Notes: generated from the sequence alone by a model not told the origin. Counted from the first letter of the stretch, positions 36,674-47,763 are shown. The stretch: 64,000 nucleotides of DNA from Comamonadaceae bacterium (GCA_027485235.1 JAIXRJ010000017.1:1-64000); one strand, 5' to 3'. Made by a program: numbers and translations.

Positions 36674-39244
36674 TCAGGCGGCGGCTTTGACCTTCTCGCT
36701 GATGTAGGCCAACGCTTCTTCGACCTGATCGATCAGGATCAGGCACAAGTCGCCCTCTGACAAGCGGCTGAGCGCTTGGTCGATGGCATTGAACTCACCC
36801 TGAATGTCTTGCACATGGCTGGTTCTCTTGGCGCCTTGCAAACCTTCGCGCAGGAGCTTGAGCACCTCACCGTCGGCGCGGCCACGCTGGCAGGCGTCCT
36901 GAAAGAGCAGCACATCGTCGAAAGCTGCACCCAGAATCTCGGTTTGGTCCCGGATGTCCTGGTCACGCCGATCTCCCGCACCGCTGATCACCACCAAACG
37001 CTTCTTGGCAGGCATGTTGTCCACCGCCTGCACCAGGGCCTGAATGGCATCGGGGTTGTGGCCGTAATCGGCGATCAGTGTGGCGCCTTTGTAGTCGAAG
37101 ACATTGAAGCGGCCCGGCACGCCTTGAACATCGCTGATGAAGGAGGCCAAGCCTTGTGCGATCGCATCCCAGGGCACATTCACGGCCCATGCCGCGCCTA
37201 CCGCGGCCATCACGTTTTCGGTCTGGAAGCCAATCTGACCTTGGCGGGTCAGCGGCACATGGGCCAGCGGGATGCGGAAGATTTGTTTGCCCTTTTGGAC
37301 GACCAAGGCGCCGTCTTCCGTGAAGACCACACGTTTGCCTTGGGCCCGGTGTGCGGCCAGCACAGGCTGGTGGGCATCCAGGGCAAAGAAGACCACGTCA
37401 CCAGGGCAGTGGTTGGCCATGGGGACCACGGCCGGATCGGCGGCATTGAGCACGGCCGTCCCGCCAGGCTCTACGTTGAGCACAATCACCCGCTTGACCA
37501 CCGACAAGTCTTCGAGCGTGGTGATGTAGTTCAGGCCCAGGTGGTCGCCTACGCCCAGGTTGGTGACGACAGCCACCTTACAGCGGTCAAAGCCCAGACC
37601 TTCGCGCAGCATGCCACCGCGAGCAGTTTCGAACACCGCGGCATCCACATCGGGGTGCATCAGCACGTTGCGGGCGCTGCGCGGTCCGCTGCAATCACCC
37701 GAGTCGGTTTGGCGGCCGTTGACGTACACGCCGTCGGTGTTGGTCATGCCCACACGCAAGCCTTGGGCTTTGAGCAGGTGCGCGATCAGCCGCACGGTGG
37801 TGGTTTTGCCATTGGTGCCGGTGACTGCGACCACAGGCACGCGCCCGGTGTCGCCATCGGGGTACATGTGGTCGATCACGGCTTTGCCCACGTCACGGCC
37901 TTTGCCGTAGGAGGGGCTGATGTGCATGCGCAGGCCGGGCGCCGCATTCACTTCGACGATGCCGCCGTTTTGTTCCTCCAGCGGGCGCATGACGGATTCG
38001 CAGACCACGTCCACACCGCAGATGTCCAAGCCCACCATTTGGGCCGCTTCGATCACGCGGGCGGCGACTTCGGGGTGCACATCGTCGGTCACATCTGTCG
38101 CGGTGCCACCGGTGGACAGGTTGGCGTTGTTGCGCAAGATCACGCGACTGCCTTTGGAGGGCACGGATTCAGGCACCAGACTTTGTTCATGCAAGCGCCC
38201 GATGGCGATGTCGTCAAAACGGATTTTTGTCAACGACGTGGAGTGTCCCGTGCCCCTTCGAGGGTCCGCATTGACCAGGTCGACGAGTTGGCGCACGGTG
38301 TGCTTGCCATCGCCCACCACCAAAGGCGGCTCACGTCGGGCGGCTGCGACCAGTTTGTTGCCTACCACCAGCAGGCGGTAGTCGTGGCCAGGCAGAAATT
38401 TTTCGACCATCACGGTGCCGTATCGCTCGGCCGTGGCGTAGGCCGCGTCGAATGCGGCGCGGTCGGTGATGTTGACGGACACGCCTTTGCCCTGGTTGCC
38501 GTCCTGGGGTTTGACGACCACCGGCAAGCCAAGCTCGAGGGCCAATGACCAGGCCTCGGCCAAGCTGTGGGCCGGACGCCCCATGGGCACTGGAACACCT
38601 GCGGCGTGCAGCAGACTTTTGGTCAAGTCTTTGTCCTGTGCTATGGCCTCGGCAATCGCGCTGGTGCTGTCGATCTCGGCGGCCTGGATGCGGCGCTGCT
38701 TGGCGCCCCAACCGAACTGCACCAGACTGCCATCGGTCAGGCGGCGTACCGGAATGCCCCGTGCCATGGCGGTGTCCACAATGGCCCCGGTGGAGGGGCC
38801 CATGCGCACGTCTTCGTCCAGTTCGTGCAGTTGGGCAATGGCCGCCTCCAAATCAAAACCAATCCCCGCGATCGCGGCTTGGCAAAGCTTTTCTGCCAGA
38901 TCCAAAGCCAGTCGAGCCACGGCCTCTTCGGTGTACTGGACCACCACTTGGTAGACGCCCGGCTCGGGCGTGGGCGTGGTCCGACTGAACGAGACGGGGC
39001 AGCCCGCCTGCGTTTGCAAGCTCAAAGTCACTTTTTCAAGCGCGTGCGCCATCGCAATTTCGTCGCCAGGCCGGTGCCCATTGAATGGCCCCACCTCCGG
39101 GAAAATCCGCCGCAATTGCTGCTCGGTGGGGTGCATGGCATGGAGCCCTTGCTCAGCAGGCACGCAGTGGACAATGGCTTCAATGGCCGTGTGGCGGCTC
39201 CACAGGTTGGGGCCGCGCAAGGCGCGAATTCGGGACACTTCCAT
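36674..39244 (-). CDS. cphA: Cyanophycin synthetase
   Basis: Start chosen at ATG 39244 (MEVSRIRALRGPNLWSR) with AGGAA upstream; 856 residues, the usual size. The ATP-grasp domain (VVVKPQDGNQGKGVSVNITD, MVEKFLPGHDYRLLVVGN) adds Asp to the backbone. The Mur-ligase-like domain (P-loop VTGTNGKTTTVRLIAHLL) adds Arg to the Asp side chain. It polymerises multi-L-arginyl-poly-L-aspartate, a nitrogen store. It follows the paralogue by 34 bp in one operon. Confidence 0.95.
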   Translation of the reverse strand: MEVSRIRALRGPNLWSRHTAIEAIVHCVPAEQGLHAMHPTEQQLRRIFPEVGPFNGHRPGDEIAMAHALEKVTLSLQTQAGCPVSFSRTTPTPEPGVYQVVVQYTEEAVARLALDLAEKLCQAAIAGIGFDLEAAIAQLHELDEDVRMGPSTGAIVDTAMARGIPVRRLTDGSLVQFGWGAKQRRIQAAEIDSTSAIAEAIAQDKDLTKSLLHAAGVPVPMGRPAHSLAEAWSLALELGLPVVVKPQDGNQGKGVSVNITDRAAFDAAYATAERYGTVMVEKFLPGHDYRLLVVGNKLVAAARREPPLVVGDGKHTVRQLVDLVNADPRRGTGHSTSLTKIRFDDIAIGRLHEQSLVPESVPSKGSRVILRNNANLSTGGTATDVTDDVHPEVAARVIEAAQMVGLDICGVDVVCESVMRPLEEQNGGIVEVNAAPGLRMHISPSYGKGRDVGKAVIDHMYPDGDTGRVPVVAVTGTNGKTTTVRLIAHLLKAQGLRVGMTNTDGVYVNGRQTDSGDCSGPRSARNVLMHPDVDAAVFETARGGMLREGLGFDRCKVAVVTNLGVGDHLGLNYITTLEDLSVVKRVIVLNVEPGGTAVLNAADPAVVPMANHCPGDVVFFALDAHQPVLAAHRAQGKRVVFTEDGALVVQKGKQIFRIPLAHVPLTRQGQIGFQTENVMAAVGAAWAVNVPWDAIAQGLASFISDVQGVPGRFNVFDYKGATLIADYGHNPDAIQALVQAVDNMPAKKRLVVISGAGDRRDQDIRDQTEILGAAFDDVLLFQDACQRGRADGEVLKLLREGLQGAKRTSHVQDIQGEFNAIDQALSRLSEGDLCLILIDQVEEALAYISEKVKAAA

Positions 39245-39278
39245 GGAGATGGGTTCCTGTTGTTCTTCTGGGATCGTT

Positions 39279-41450
39279 TCAGACAGCGTGGGCTTGGCCG
39301 TAGCTCTTGACGCCGGCACGGATCAGCTCAGGACTCAAATCCAGAGCCCAAGCGGCGCAGGCGGCCACCAAGATGTCGGATTGACTGAGGGTATCGGTCT
39401 TCAACAAGCGCGACACGGCAGGACGCAAGCTGGACAAGACGGCGTGCTCTTTGTGGCCCTCGGCCAAGATCAACTGACCGTCACGCCAAAACCCAGCGCG
39501 ACCGCCTTGTGCGCGGTGCGCTTGCATGCGGGGGACTTCTTCATCTTGGGCATAAAAAATCACACCACCATCGCTGAATGGGGCCAAATCAGCCACGGCT
39601 TCATCGGCGGCATGGAGGATGGCGAAACCGCTGGCGAGTACCAAATCGATTTGGGTGCGCACGTAGTCCGGAATCTTTTCGTCCGGACCGGCATACAGGT
39701 CCTCCAGTGGCGCGGCCTTGGGCATGCGGGTGACGATGCCGACTTGGCAGCGGTCGTAAGGCAGGCCTTGGGTGAGCAGTCGGCGGGCATCGCTTTCAAA
39801 TACCGCTGCCTGGACCGATCGGTTGACCAAAAGTCGCTCGGCCTGATCGAAGTCCATGGCCTTGTCCACCTGCAGGCAGCGCTGGTTCACGAACAGGCCA
39901 TCGGCGCAGGCCAGACCGGTGTAAAAGCCTTTCAGATGCAACAGCCAGGCAATCAGTTTGGCGCTGCGGGTGGTGTCGCCATCGCCCATGAGACCCACCA
40001 CCGGGATGCGACCGGTTTCGCCCGCAGGGATCAGGTGCTCTGCAATCGCTTGCCCCACAGGCCGAGCTTGCCCTTGGGCGGGGTTCAGGTGCATCAGCAA
40101 GCTGGGGCCCGCGTTGACCTCGACGATCACGCCATGTGTGCCCAAAGGCTGACGGATATCCGGAGTCACCACATCGACGCCTGCGATGTCCAAGCCCACT
40201 GTGCGAGCGGCCAGAACGGCCAGCGCCGCCACATCGGGGTGCACCACATCGGTCACGTCGGTGGTCATGTTGCCGGTGCGCTTGACGAGTACTTTGCGGT
40301 CTTTTTCTGGCACGCTGTCCTTGGACAGTCCTTGGCGCGCCAATTCCAGCATTTCGGGGCTGCCTTCTTTCAATTTGACCAACTCAAGCGGCACATTGCC
40401 ATCTCTGCCACGGCGTGGGTCCACGTTGATTTGCAGTTCGATCAGTTCGCCCACGCTGTGCTGACCATCGCCTGTGACGCTGGCGCTCTCACCTTGACTC
40501 GCGGCCACCATGCGGTCGCCGATGACCAATAGACGGTGTTCGGAGCCTCGAACAAAGCGTTCAACAATGACTTCGCTGCCTTGTTCCAAGGCAATTGCAT
40601 ACGCTGCTTCCACGTCGGCTTGGGTGCTCAGGTCAAGTGAAACACCCCGCGAACGGTTGCCATCTAAGGGTTTGACGCAGACGGGCAGGCCGATCTCTTG
40701 TGCAGCAGCCCATGCGGCTGCGGGGCTGTCCACCACTTGGCCTTCAGGGACAGGGATGCCGCACATGGCCAGCAGGTTCTTGGTCAAGTCCTTGTCTTTG
40801 GAGATGCCCTCGGCGATGGCGCTGGTGCTGTCAGTCTCGGCTGTCCAGATGCGGCGCTGGTTGGCGCCATGACCGAGCTGGACCAAATTGCCGGCGTTCA
40901 AGCGGATGAAGGGAATGCGCCGCTCGTAAGCGGCTTCGACGATGCTGGCCGTGCTGGGGCCCACATACAGGGCGTCCACCAAATCGGTCAGCTGTGCGAT
41001 GGCGGCAGGCACATCGTAAGGGGTGTCATGGATGGCGGCCAGAATCAGCTCTCGGCCCATTTCCAGCGATGTACGGCCCACGGTTTCGTGGTCGGTGCGG
41101 ATGACCACTTTGTAAACGCCACGGGGTCCGGCTTCACGTGCTTTGCCAAAACCCATGGACATGCCAGCGCGGGTTTGCAGTTCCAAGCTCACGTGCTCCA
41201 GGATGTGACCCGCCCATGTGCCAGTGTCCAAACGTTGAAAAAAGCCGCCATACACCCCCGGTGTGCAGTAATGCTCGACCATCTGCGGCAACCAAGCTTT
41301 GAGTCGGTCGTTGAACCCGGGCAGCAAATTGGATGGAAAGTCTTCCAGCTCGCCAATGTCGATCAGGGCTTCCATCACCGGGCGGTAAGTCCAGATGTTG
41401 GGCCCGCGCAAATAGGTGATGCGCAGAAATTGGATGTCTTTGGCACTCAT
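39279..41450 (-). CDS. Cyanophycin synthetase paralogue with degenerate Mur-ligase P-loop (CphA')
   Basis: Start placed at MSAKDIQFLRITYLRGPNIW (ATG 41450), 723 residues, about 130 shorter than CphA. The ATP-grasp part is intact (CVKPLDGNRSRGVSLDLS, VIVERFVRGSEHRLLVIGDR). The position of the CphA P-loop reads VGLMGDGDTTRSAKLIAWLL: the GTNGKTT Lys is gone, so ATP use by the second domain is unlikely. Burkholderiales often keep such a paralogue before cphA; it may assist or prime the polymer, or act on different dipeptides. Confidence 0.88.
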   Translation of the reverse strand: MSAKDIQFLRITYLRGPNIWTYRPVMEALIDIGELEDFPSNLLPGFNDRLKAWLPQMVEHYCTPGVYGGFFQRLDTGTWAGHILEHVSLELQTRAGMSMGFGKAREAGPRGVYKVVIRTDHETVGRTSLEMGRELILAAIHDTPYDVPAAIAQLTDLVDALYVGPSTASIVEAAYERRIPFIRLNAGNLVQLGHGANQRRIWTAETDSTSAIAEGISKDKDLTKNLLAMCGIPVPEGQVVDSPAAAWAAAQEIGLPVCVKPLDGNRSRGVSLDLSTQADVEAAYAIALEQGSEVIVERFVRGSEHRLLVIGDRMVAASQGESASVTGDGQHSVGELIELQINVDPRRGRDGNVPLELVKLKEGSPEMLELARQGLSKDSVPEKDRKVLVKRTGNMTTDVTDVVHPDVAALAVLAARTVGLDIAGVDVVTPDIRQPLGTHGVIVEVNAGPSLLMHLNPAQGQARPVGQAIAEHLIPAGETGRIPVVGLMGDGDTTRSAKLIAWLLHLKGFYTGLACADGLFVNQRCLQVDKAMDFDQAERLLVNRSVQAAVFESDARRLLTQGLPYDRCQVGIVTRMPKAAPLEDLYAGPDEKIPDYVRTQIDLVLASGFAILHAADEAVADLAPFSDGGVIFYAQDEEVPRMQAHRAQGGRAGFWRDGQLILAEGHKEHAVLSSLRPAVSRLLKTDTLSQSDILVAACAAWALDLSPELIRAGVKSYGQAHAV

Positions 41451-41641
41451 GAGCGAAGGAGGGGGCGAAGGGTGGAGCGATACAATGACCAACCGGTTAG
41501 GGCGAGGGCCAACGGCTTGTCGAGCAGCTCAGGTTTTGATGAATACATGGGCAGTTGTTGTTGCGGTCTTTGGCCAAATCAATGGTTCTTTTTTCTCGTT
41601 CCGCCAAAGTGGCGTTGCGGGCTCTTTGCGGTTCACCCTTC

Positions 41642-43936
41642 ATGACGCCAACACTTTCTTCAGACTTGCCACGATCGGTGCTTTCGCAAGCATGGCAGGC
41701 CGAGGTTTCTTCGCATCTCCAGTCAGAAGAAAACGTTTCAGCTTGGGTGGAGGTTGACCTCGATGGCGAACTCACCTTTGCTAAAAATGTCATTATTTTG
41801 ACCGATCGTCGAATTTTATCCCCCGGCCATGCACAAAATAGCTGGCTCAATTGGCCTTTAGAGCCCGATTTCAGGGTCAAAGTCAGTGATCACGCGGGTG
41901 TGGGGACCTTGGAGTTGAGCCATTCTGCGGGGCGGCTGGGGGTGTGGCGCTTTACGCTGGGTTTGCAATCGGGGGTGGCCCGCTGGGTCCACCAGTTCGA
42001 ACAACAGATGGCCCAAATCTCAGGGGATGGTCGTCCTTTGCAAAGAACGCTGGTCGCGTCGCTCTGTCCGGTGTGCCAGGCGCCCATGCGCGAGGACGAT
42101 GGCGAATGCCCCAGCTGCGGACGCGAAGACTTGGCGCCGCCATCGACTTGGACCCTGTTCAAACTCTGGCGTTTTGCCAAACCCTACAAACGTTCCTTGT
42201 TGGGCGGCTTTGTCTTGACCTTGGCCTCGACGGCGGCCACCTTGGTGCCGCCGTACCTGACCATGCCGCTGATGGACGACATCCTGATCCCCTACCAGAA
42301 CGGCGCACCCATAGACCCGACGCTGGTGTCCCTGTACTTGTTGGGCCTGTTGGGCGCGGCCATGTTGGCCTGGGGACTGGGTTGGGCCAAAACCTACATC
42401 TTGGCGCTGGTATCCGAGCGCATTGGCGCGGACCTGCGCACCAGCACTTACGAGCATTTGCTCAAGCTCTCTTTGGAGTATTTTGGCGACCGCCGGACCG
42501 GCGACTTGATCGCCCGCATCGGCAACGAGACCGACCGCATCAACGTTTTCCTGTCGCTGCACCTGCTGGACTTTGCCACGGATGTGCTGATGATCTTGAT
42601 GACGGCGATCATCCTGTTCACCATCAACCCAACCTTGGCTCTGGTGACTCTGCTGCCGCTGCCATTTATTGCTTGGCTGATCCATGTGGTGCGTGAGCGC
42701 TTGCGCACCGGCTTCGAAAAAATCGACCGCGTCTGGGCCGAAGTGACCAATGTACTGGCCGACACGATTCCCGGCATCCGCGTGGTCAAGGCTTTTGCCC
42801 AGGAAGACCGCGAAGCCACCCGATTCAAGGACGCCAACCGCCACAACCTGATGGTCAACGACCGCCTCAACCGCGTCTGGGCCTTGTTCTCGCCCACGGT
42901 CACGCTGATGACCGAAGTGGGTCTGCTGGTGGTCTGGGGCTTTGGCATCTGGCTGGTCTCGGACGACCAAATCACGGTGGGTGTGTTGACCGCGTTTCTG
43001 GCCTATATTGGCCGCTTTTATGGTCGGCTGGACACCATGAGCCGGATCGTCTCGCACACCCAAAAAGCCGCCTCGGGCGCCAAGCGCATCTTCGACATTC
43101 TGGACCACGTCTCCAGCGTGCCCGAGCCGGTGAACCCTTTACCGCTGCCGCCGGTGCAAGGCCGCATCACGGTGCGTGACGCTGGTTTTCGCTACGGCAA
43201 CCGCGCCGTGATCCGCCAGCTCAACCTGGACATCCAGCCCGGTCAGATGATCGGCCTGGTGGGCCACAGCGGCTCGGGCAAAAGCACCCTGGTCAACCTG
43301 ATCTGCCGCTTTTATGACCTGACCGAAGGCGCTATCGAGCTCGATGGCACCGACATCCGCCAACTCAAAATCGCTGATTACCGCAGCCAAATTGGCCTGG
43401 TCTTGCAAGAGCCTTTCTTGTTCTTCGGCACGATCGCCGACAACATCGCCTATGGCAAACCCGGAGCGAGCCGCGAAGACATCGTGGCCGCCGCCCGCGC
43501 AGCGCATGCCCATGAGTTCATCTTGCGCATGCCGCAGGGTTACGACTCGCTGGTGGGCGAGCGTGGTCAGGGCTTGTCGGGCGGTGAGCGTCAGCGGATC
43601 TCGATCGCTCGGGCCTTGCTGATCAACCCGCGCATTTTGATTTTGGATGAAGCCACCTCGGCGGTGGACACCGAGACCGAAAAAGAAATCCAGCGCGCCC
43701 TGGACAACCTGGTGCGCGGTCGCACCACGATTGCCATTGCGCACCGCTTGTCGACCTTGCGCAAAGCCGACCGCTTGGTGGTCATGGACAAAGGCGTGGT
43801 GGTCGAAGAAGGGACGCACGAGCAATTGATCCAAGCGCAGGGCGCTTACTGGCGCCTTTATGAAGCGCAGCAGCGCCAGGCCCAAGCCGAAGCGGTTTTG
43901 GGTGGCAGCACACACGAGCAACAGGTGATCGCATGA
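41642..43936 (+). CDS. Cyanophycin-associated ABC transporter (fused permease and ATPase)
   Basis: Start chosen at ATG 41642 (MTPTLSSDLPRSVLSQAW), 764 residues. An N-terminal soluble region of about 150 residues ends in a zinc ribbon (CPVC...CPSC). Six membrane helices follow, then a nucleotide-binding domain with Walker A GHSGSGKST, LSGGERQRIS and Walker B ILILDEATSAVD. This type is found next to cphA genes and is named for that context; the exported or imported substrate is unproven. Divergent from the cph operon and overlapping the DUF1854 gene by four bases. Confidence 0.92.
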   Translation: MTPTLSSDLPRSVLSQAWQAEVSSHLQSEENVSAWVEVDLDGELTFAKNVIILTDRRILSPGHAQNSWLNWPLEPDFRVKVSDHAGVGTLELSHSAGRLGVWRFTLGLQSGVARWVHQFEQQMAQISGDGRPLQRTLVASLCPVCQAPMREDDGECPSCGREDLAPPSTWTLFKLWRFAKPYKRSLLGGFVLTLASTAATLVPPYLTMPLMDDILIPYQNGAPIDPTLVSLYLLGLLGAAMLAWGLGWAKTYILALVSERIGADLRTSTYEHLLKLSLEYFGDRRTGDLIARIGNETDRINVFLSLHLLDFATDVLMILMTAIILFTINPTLALVTLLPLPFIAWLIHVVRERLRTGFEKIDRVWAEVTNVLADTIPGIRVVKAFAQEDREATRFKDANRHNLMVNDRLNRVWALFSPTVTLMTEVGLLVVWGFGIWLVSDDQITVGVLTAFLAYIGRFYGRLDTMSRIVSHTQKAASGAKRIFDILDHVSSVPEPVNPLPLPPVQGRITVRDAGFRYGNRAVIRQLNLDIQPGQMIGLVGHSGSGKSTLVNLICRFYDLTEGAIELDGTDIRQLKIADYRSQIGLVLQEPFLFFGTIADNIAYGKPGASREDIVAAARAAHAHEFILRMPQGYDSLVGERGQGLSGGERQRISIARALLINPRILILDEATSAVDTETEKEIQRALDNLVRGRTTIAIAHRLSTLRKADRLVVMDKGVVVEEGTHEQLIQAQGAYWRLYEAQQRQAQAEAVLGGSTHEQQVIA

Positions 43937-44397
43937 ACGCATTTGACTTGCAACGCGATGCTTTTGGCCTCTGGGCCTTGGTGCTGTCCGATGGCACGCG
44001 CCATTCGCCGGTGACGGCCATCCGCGCCTACCCGATCACCGACCCTGATGGCGGCGTGTCCCTCTTGGATGCGCAAGGCCACGAATTGCTCTGGATCGAC
44101 CAGTTGTCGCAATTGGCAAGCACTGCGCACAGCCAGGTCATGCAAGCCCTGACCGAACGCGAATTCTTACCTGTGATCGAAAAGCTCGAAGGCGTCAGCA
44201 GCTTTGCCACGCCCAGCACCTGGACCGTGCTGACCAACCGCGGCAGCACACAATTTTTGCTCAAAGGCGAGGAAGACATCCGCCGCCTGACCGGCACCGT
44301 GCTTTTGATCAATGACGCCGATGGCGTGCAGTACATGATCCGCGACTTGGCTGCCATGGACAAACACTCGCGCAAACTGCTCGACCGGTTCTTGTAA
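43933..44397 (+). CDS. DUF1854 protein, cyanophycin-associated
   Basis: 154 residues, soluble, no signal. DUF1854 features: VTAIRAYPITDPDGGVSLLDA, the REFLPVIEKLEGVSSFATPSTW block and TRGSTQFLLKGEEDIRRL-like segment (RGSTQFLLKGEEDIRRL). Starts at ATGA overlapping the transporter stop. It probably works with that transporter; biochemical role unknown. Converges on dnaJ. Confidence 0.88.
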   Translation: MNAFDLQRDAFGLWALVLSDGTRHSPVTAIRAYPITDPDGGVSLLDAQGHELLWIDQLSQLASTAHSQVMQALTEREFLPVIEKLEGVSSFATPSTWTVLTNRGSTQFLLKGEEDIRRLTGTVLLINDADGVQYMIRDLAAMDKHSRKLLDRFL

Positions 44398-44471
44398 GGC
44401 TGAGCTTTCTGCTCAAACCGCCTTGGGACTTGATCGAGTCGCCATCCCCGAGCAAGCGGTAAGCCAGCAAC

Positions 44472-45605
44472 TCACCCGCCGAAAAAGCCCTTGAGTTTGT
44501 CCGTCCAACCCTCGCCCGAAGGCTGGTGTTTGCCGCCGCCTTTTTGCAGCGATTCTTCAAACTCCTTGAGCAGCTTTTTCTGGTGCTCGGTGAGCTTGAC
44601 CGGGGTCTCGACGGTGATGTGACAGTACAGATCGCCCGGGTAACTGCCGCGCACGCCCTTGATGCCTTTGCCGCGAATGCGGAACTGCTTGCCGGTTTGG
44701 GTGCCCTCGGGGATGTCAATGGCCGCTTTGCCGCCCAGTGTCGGCACTTCGATCTCGCCGCCCAGAGCAGCTTTGCTGAAGCTGATCGGCACGGCGCAAT
44801 GCAGGTCGTCGCCGTCACGCTCAAAGATCGCGTGCTTTTTGAGGCGAATTTCGATGAACAAGTCGCCAGGCGGCCCACCATTGGTGCCGGGCTCGCCATT
44901 GCCGACGCTGCGGATGCGCATGCCGTCGTCGATGCCAGCGGGGATTTTGACTTCCAGTGTTTTTTGTTTCTTGACCTTGCCTTGGCCTTGGCAACTGCTG
45001 CAGGGCTCGGGAATGATTTTGCCCGTGCCTCGGCAGTGCGGGCAGGTTTGCTGAACGCTGAAAAAGCCCTGGCGCATTTGGACTTGGCCTTGCCCGTGGC
45101 AAGTTGAGCAAGTTTTGGCACTGGTGCCAGGTTTGGCGCCGCTGCCGTGGCAGGTGTCGCAGGCGTCCCAGCCGGGGATGCGCAATTGTGAGTCTTTGCC
45201 GTTGGCCGCTTCTTCCAATGTGATTTCCATGGCGTAACTCAGATCGGCGCCCCGGAAAACCTGGCGCCCCCCACCACGTCCACCGCGGCCTTGCCCGCCA
45301 AAGATGTCACCGAAGATGTCGCCAAACGCATCGCCGAAGCCTTGAGCCCCACCTGGGCCGCCGCGCATATTGGGGTCCACACCCGCATGACCGTATTGGT
45401 CATACGCGGCACGTTTTTCGGCGTCAGACAGCATCTCGTAGGCCTCTTTGCCCTCTTTGAATTTGGCTTCGGCGTCCTTGGCGGCTTCGCCCTGATTGCG
45501 GTCAGGGTGGAACTTCATCGCCAGCTTGCGATAAGCCTTTTTGATGTCTTCGTCCGAGGCGTTTTTGGCAACGCCCAGCACTTCATAATAATCTCTTTTG
45601 GCCAT
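44472..45605 (-). CDS. dnaJ: Chaperone DnaJ
   Basis: 377 residues from ATG 45605 ([11 protein letters not shown]). J domain with HPD in MKFHPDRN, a Gly/Phe-rich linker ([19 protein letters not shown]), four CxxCxGxG zinc motifs ([32 protein letters not shown]) and the C-terminal client domain. Stimulates DnaK ATPase. Lies downstream of dnaK with a 102-bp gap. Confidence 0.97.
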   Translation of the reverse strand: MAKRDYYEVLGVAKNASDEDIKKAYRKLAMKFHPDRNQGEAAKDAEAKFKEGKEAYEMLSDAEKRAAYDQYGHAGVDPNMRGGPGGAQGFGDAFGDIFGDIFGGQGRGGRGGGRQVFRGADLSYAMEITLEEAANGKDSQLRIPGWDACDTCHGSGAKPGTSAKTCSTCHGQGQVQMRQGFFSVQQTCPHCRGTGKIIPEPCSSCQGQGKVKKQKTLEVKIPAGIDDGMRIRSVGNGEPGTNGGPPGDLFIEIRLKKHAIFERDGDDLHCAVPISFSKAALGGEIEVPTLGGKAAIDIPEGTQTGKQFRIRGKGIKGVRGSYPGDLYCHITVETPVKLTEHQKKLLKEFEESLQKGGGKHQPSGEGWTDKLKGFFGG

Positions 45606-45707
45606 GTGCAATCAAACCGTTAGAACAAGAACGCCGCGAAGGTGATTCAGGGGACTGAACCAGCTTGCGCGGCGGGACTGCGGCAGCAGCCGCAGAAGGG
45701 AGGGGTG

Positions 45708-47627
45708 TCAGCCTTTTTTGACTTCCTTGACTTCGGCGTCCACCACATTGTCGTCCTGTGGCTTGGCTTGTTCGGCGCCTGCACCCGCAGCGGCTTGCTG
45801 CGCTTGCATCTCGGCGTAGACCTTTTCGCCCAATTTTTGGCTGGCCGTCATCAGGGCTTCGGTCTTGGCTTCGATGGCGTCTTTGTCTTCGCCTTTCAGA
45901 ACCTCTTCCAAGTCCTTGGCGGCAGCTTCGATGGCTTCTTTTTCAGCCGCGTCAATTTTGTCGCCGTGCTCGGTCAGGCTCTTTTTGACGCTGTGCACCG
46001 CCGCTTCACCCGAGTTGCGGGCCTGCACCAGTTCGAGTTTTTTCTTGTCTTCGGCGGCGTTGAGCTCGGCGTCTTTCACCATTTGCTGGATTTCGGCTTC
46101 GGACAGACCGGAGTTGGCCTTGATGGTGATCTTGTTTTCCTTGCCCGTGCCTTTGTCCTTGGCGCCGACGTGCAAGATGCCGTTGGCGTCGATGTCAAAA
46201 GACACTTCAATTTGCGGCGTGCCACGCGATGCGGGTGGGATGCCTTCCAGGTTGAATTCGCCCAAGGCCTTGTTGCCGCTGGCAATTTCACGTTCGCCCT
46301 GGAACACCTTGATCGTCACGGCCGGCTGGTTGTCTTCCGCGGTCGAGAAGGTTTGTGCAAACTTGGTGGGAATGGTGGTGTTCTTGGTGATCATCTTGGT
46401 CATGATCCCGCCCATGGTCTCAATGCCCAAGGACAGTGGGGTCACGTCCAGCAGCAGTACGTCCTTGCGGTCGCCCGAGAGCACTTGGCCCTGAATGGCG
46501 GCGCCCACGGCCACGGCTTCGTCGGGGTTCACGTCCTTGCGGGGTTCCTGACCGAAGAATTCTTTGACTTTCTCTTGCACCTTGGGCATGCGGCTCATGC
46601 CGCCGACCAAGATCACGTCATGGATCTCGGAAACCGACACGCCAGCGTCCTTGATGGCCATGCGGCACGGGGCGATGGTGCGCTCGATCAGCTCTTCCAC
46701 CAGCTGTTCCAGCTTGGCGCGTGTCAGCTTGACGTTCAAGTGCTTGGGGCCGGTCGCGTCGGCGGTGATGTAGGGCAGGTTGACGTCGGTCGAGGCCGAG
46801 CTGGACAGCTCGATCTTGGCTTTTTCAGCAGCTTCTTTGAGGCGCTGCAGGGCCAGCACGTCCTTGGCCAAATCGACACCGGATTCTTTCTTGAATTCAC
46901 CGATGATGAAGTCGATGATGCGCTGGTCGAAGTCTTCGCCGCCCAGGAAGGTGTCACCGTTGGTGGACAACACTTCGAACTGCTTTTCGCCATCGACGTC
47001 GGCGATTTCGATGATGGACACGTCAAACGTGCCGCCGCCCAAGTCGTACACCGCGATCTTGCGGTCGCCCTTTTCCTGCTTGTCCAGGCCAAAGGCCAAG
47101 GCGGCAGCCGTGGGCTCGTTGATGATGCGTTTGACATCCAGACCTGCGATGCGGCCTGCGTCTTTGGTGGCCTGGCGTTGTGCATCGTTGAAATAGGCGG
47201 GCACCGTGATGACGGCCTCGGTGACTTCTTCGCCAAGGTAGTCTTCGGCGGTTTTCTTCATCTTGCGCAGGATTTCGGCGCTGATCTGAGGGGGGGCCAT
47301 TTTCTGGCCTCGCACTTCCACCCAAGCATCGCCGTTGTCGGCTTTGGCAATGGTGTAAGGCATCATGTCGATGTCTTTTTGGACTTCTTTTTCGGCGAAC
47401 TTGCGACCGATCAGCCGTTTGACCGCGTAGAGCGTGTTGCGGGGGTTGGTGACCGCTTGGCGCTTGGCCGATGCGCCCACCAGAATTTCGCCGTCTTCTT
47501 GGTAAGCAATGATCGACGGGGTGGTGCGAGCGCCTTCGGCGTTCTCGATCACTTTGGTCGTGTTGCCTTCCATGATGGCCACGCACGAGTTGGTGGTGCC
47601 CAGGTCAATACCGATGATTCTTCCCAT
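45708..47627 (-). CDS. dnaK: Chaperone DnaK (Hsp70)
   Basis: 639 residues. N-terminal ATPase starts [21 protein letters not shown], with [15 protein letters not shown] and [15 protein letters not shown]; the substrate-binding part and lid end in [13 protein letters not shown] well-formed sigma-32 promoter lies 40-70 bp upstream, in addition to one before grpE. A GGAG ribosome site precedes the ATG. Confidence 0.97.
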   Translation of the reverse strand: MGRIIGIDLGTTNSCVAIMEGNTTKVIENAEGARTTPSIIAYQEDGEILVGASAKRQAVTNPRNTLYAVKRLIGRKFAEKEVQKDIDMMPYTIAKADNGDAWVEVRGQKMAPPQISAEILRKMKKTAEDYLGEEVTEAVITVPAYFNDAQRQATKDAGRIAGLDVKRIINEPTAAALAFGLDKQEKGDRKIAVYDLGGGTFDVSIIEIADVDGEKQFEVLSTNGDTFLGGEDFDQRIIDFIIGEFKKESGVDLAKDVLALQRLKEAAEKAKIELSSSASTDVNLPYITADATGPKHLNVKLTRAKLEQLVEELIERTIAPCRMAIKDAGVSVSEIHDVILVGGMSRMPKVQEKVKEFFGQEPRKDVNPDEAVAVGAAIQGQVLSGDRKDVLLLDVTPLSLGIETMGGIMTKMITKNTTIPTKFAQTFSTAEDNQPAVTIKVFQGEREIASGNKALGEFNLEGIPPASRGTPQIEVSFDIDANGILHVGAKDKGTGKENKITIKANSGLSEAEIQQMVKDAELNAAEDKKKLELVQARNSGEAAVHSVKKSLTEHGDKIDAAEKEAIEAAAKDLEEVLKGEDKDAIEAKTEALMTASQKLGEKVYAEMQAQQAAAGAGAEQAKPQDDNVVDAEVKEVKKG

Positions 47628-47667
47628 GTTGATTCTCCAAAATTCAGTGAAAGTACAGATGGTCTGC

Positions 47668-47695
47668 AGATGGGGTGGGGGAGAAACTTTTCAAG
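47668..47695 (-). promoter_or_regulatory. Sigma-32 (heat-shock) promoter of dnaK
   Basis: On the minus strand CTTGAA (47695-47690), 14 bases, then CCCCATCT (47675-47668). Both boxes and spacing match the RpoH consensus. It lets dnaK be induced separately from grpE. Confidence 0.85.
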
Positions 47696-47737
47696 TCCCC
47701 ACATGCCCCAAAAGGTTTTGTGTGTTTTTTTTGACAT

Positions 47738-47754
47738 GCCGGACTTGATCCGGC
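47738..47754. repeat. Short palindrome (REP-like) between grpE and dnaK
   Basis: GCCGGA-CTTGA-TCCGGC hairpin, 10 bp beyond the grpE stop. It has no U-tract on the minus strand, so it is more likely an mRNA-stabilising or dispersed palindrome than a terminator. Confidence 0.55.
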
Positions 47755-47763
47755 CTCCCTGTC

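Noticed and set aside
36776..41645. Long plus-strand open frames opposite the cyanophycin genes
   Set aside because: Antisense shadows of cphA and its paralogue, without starts or family motifs.
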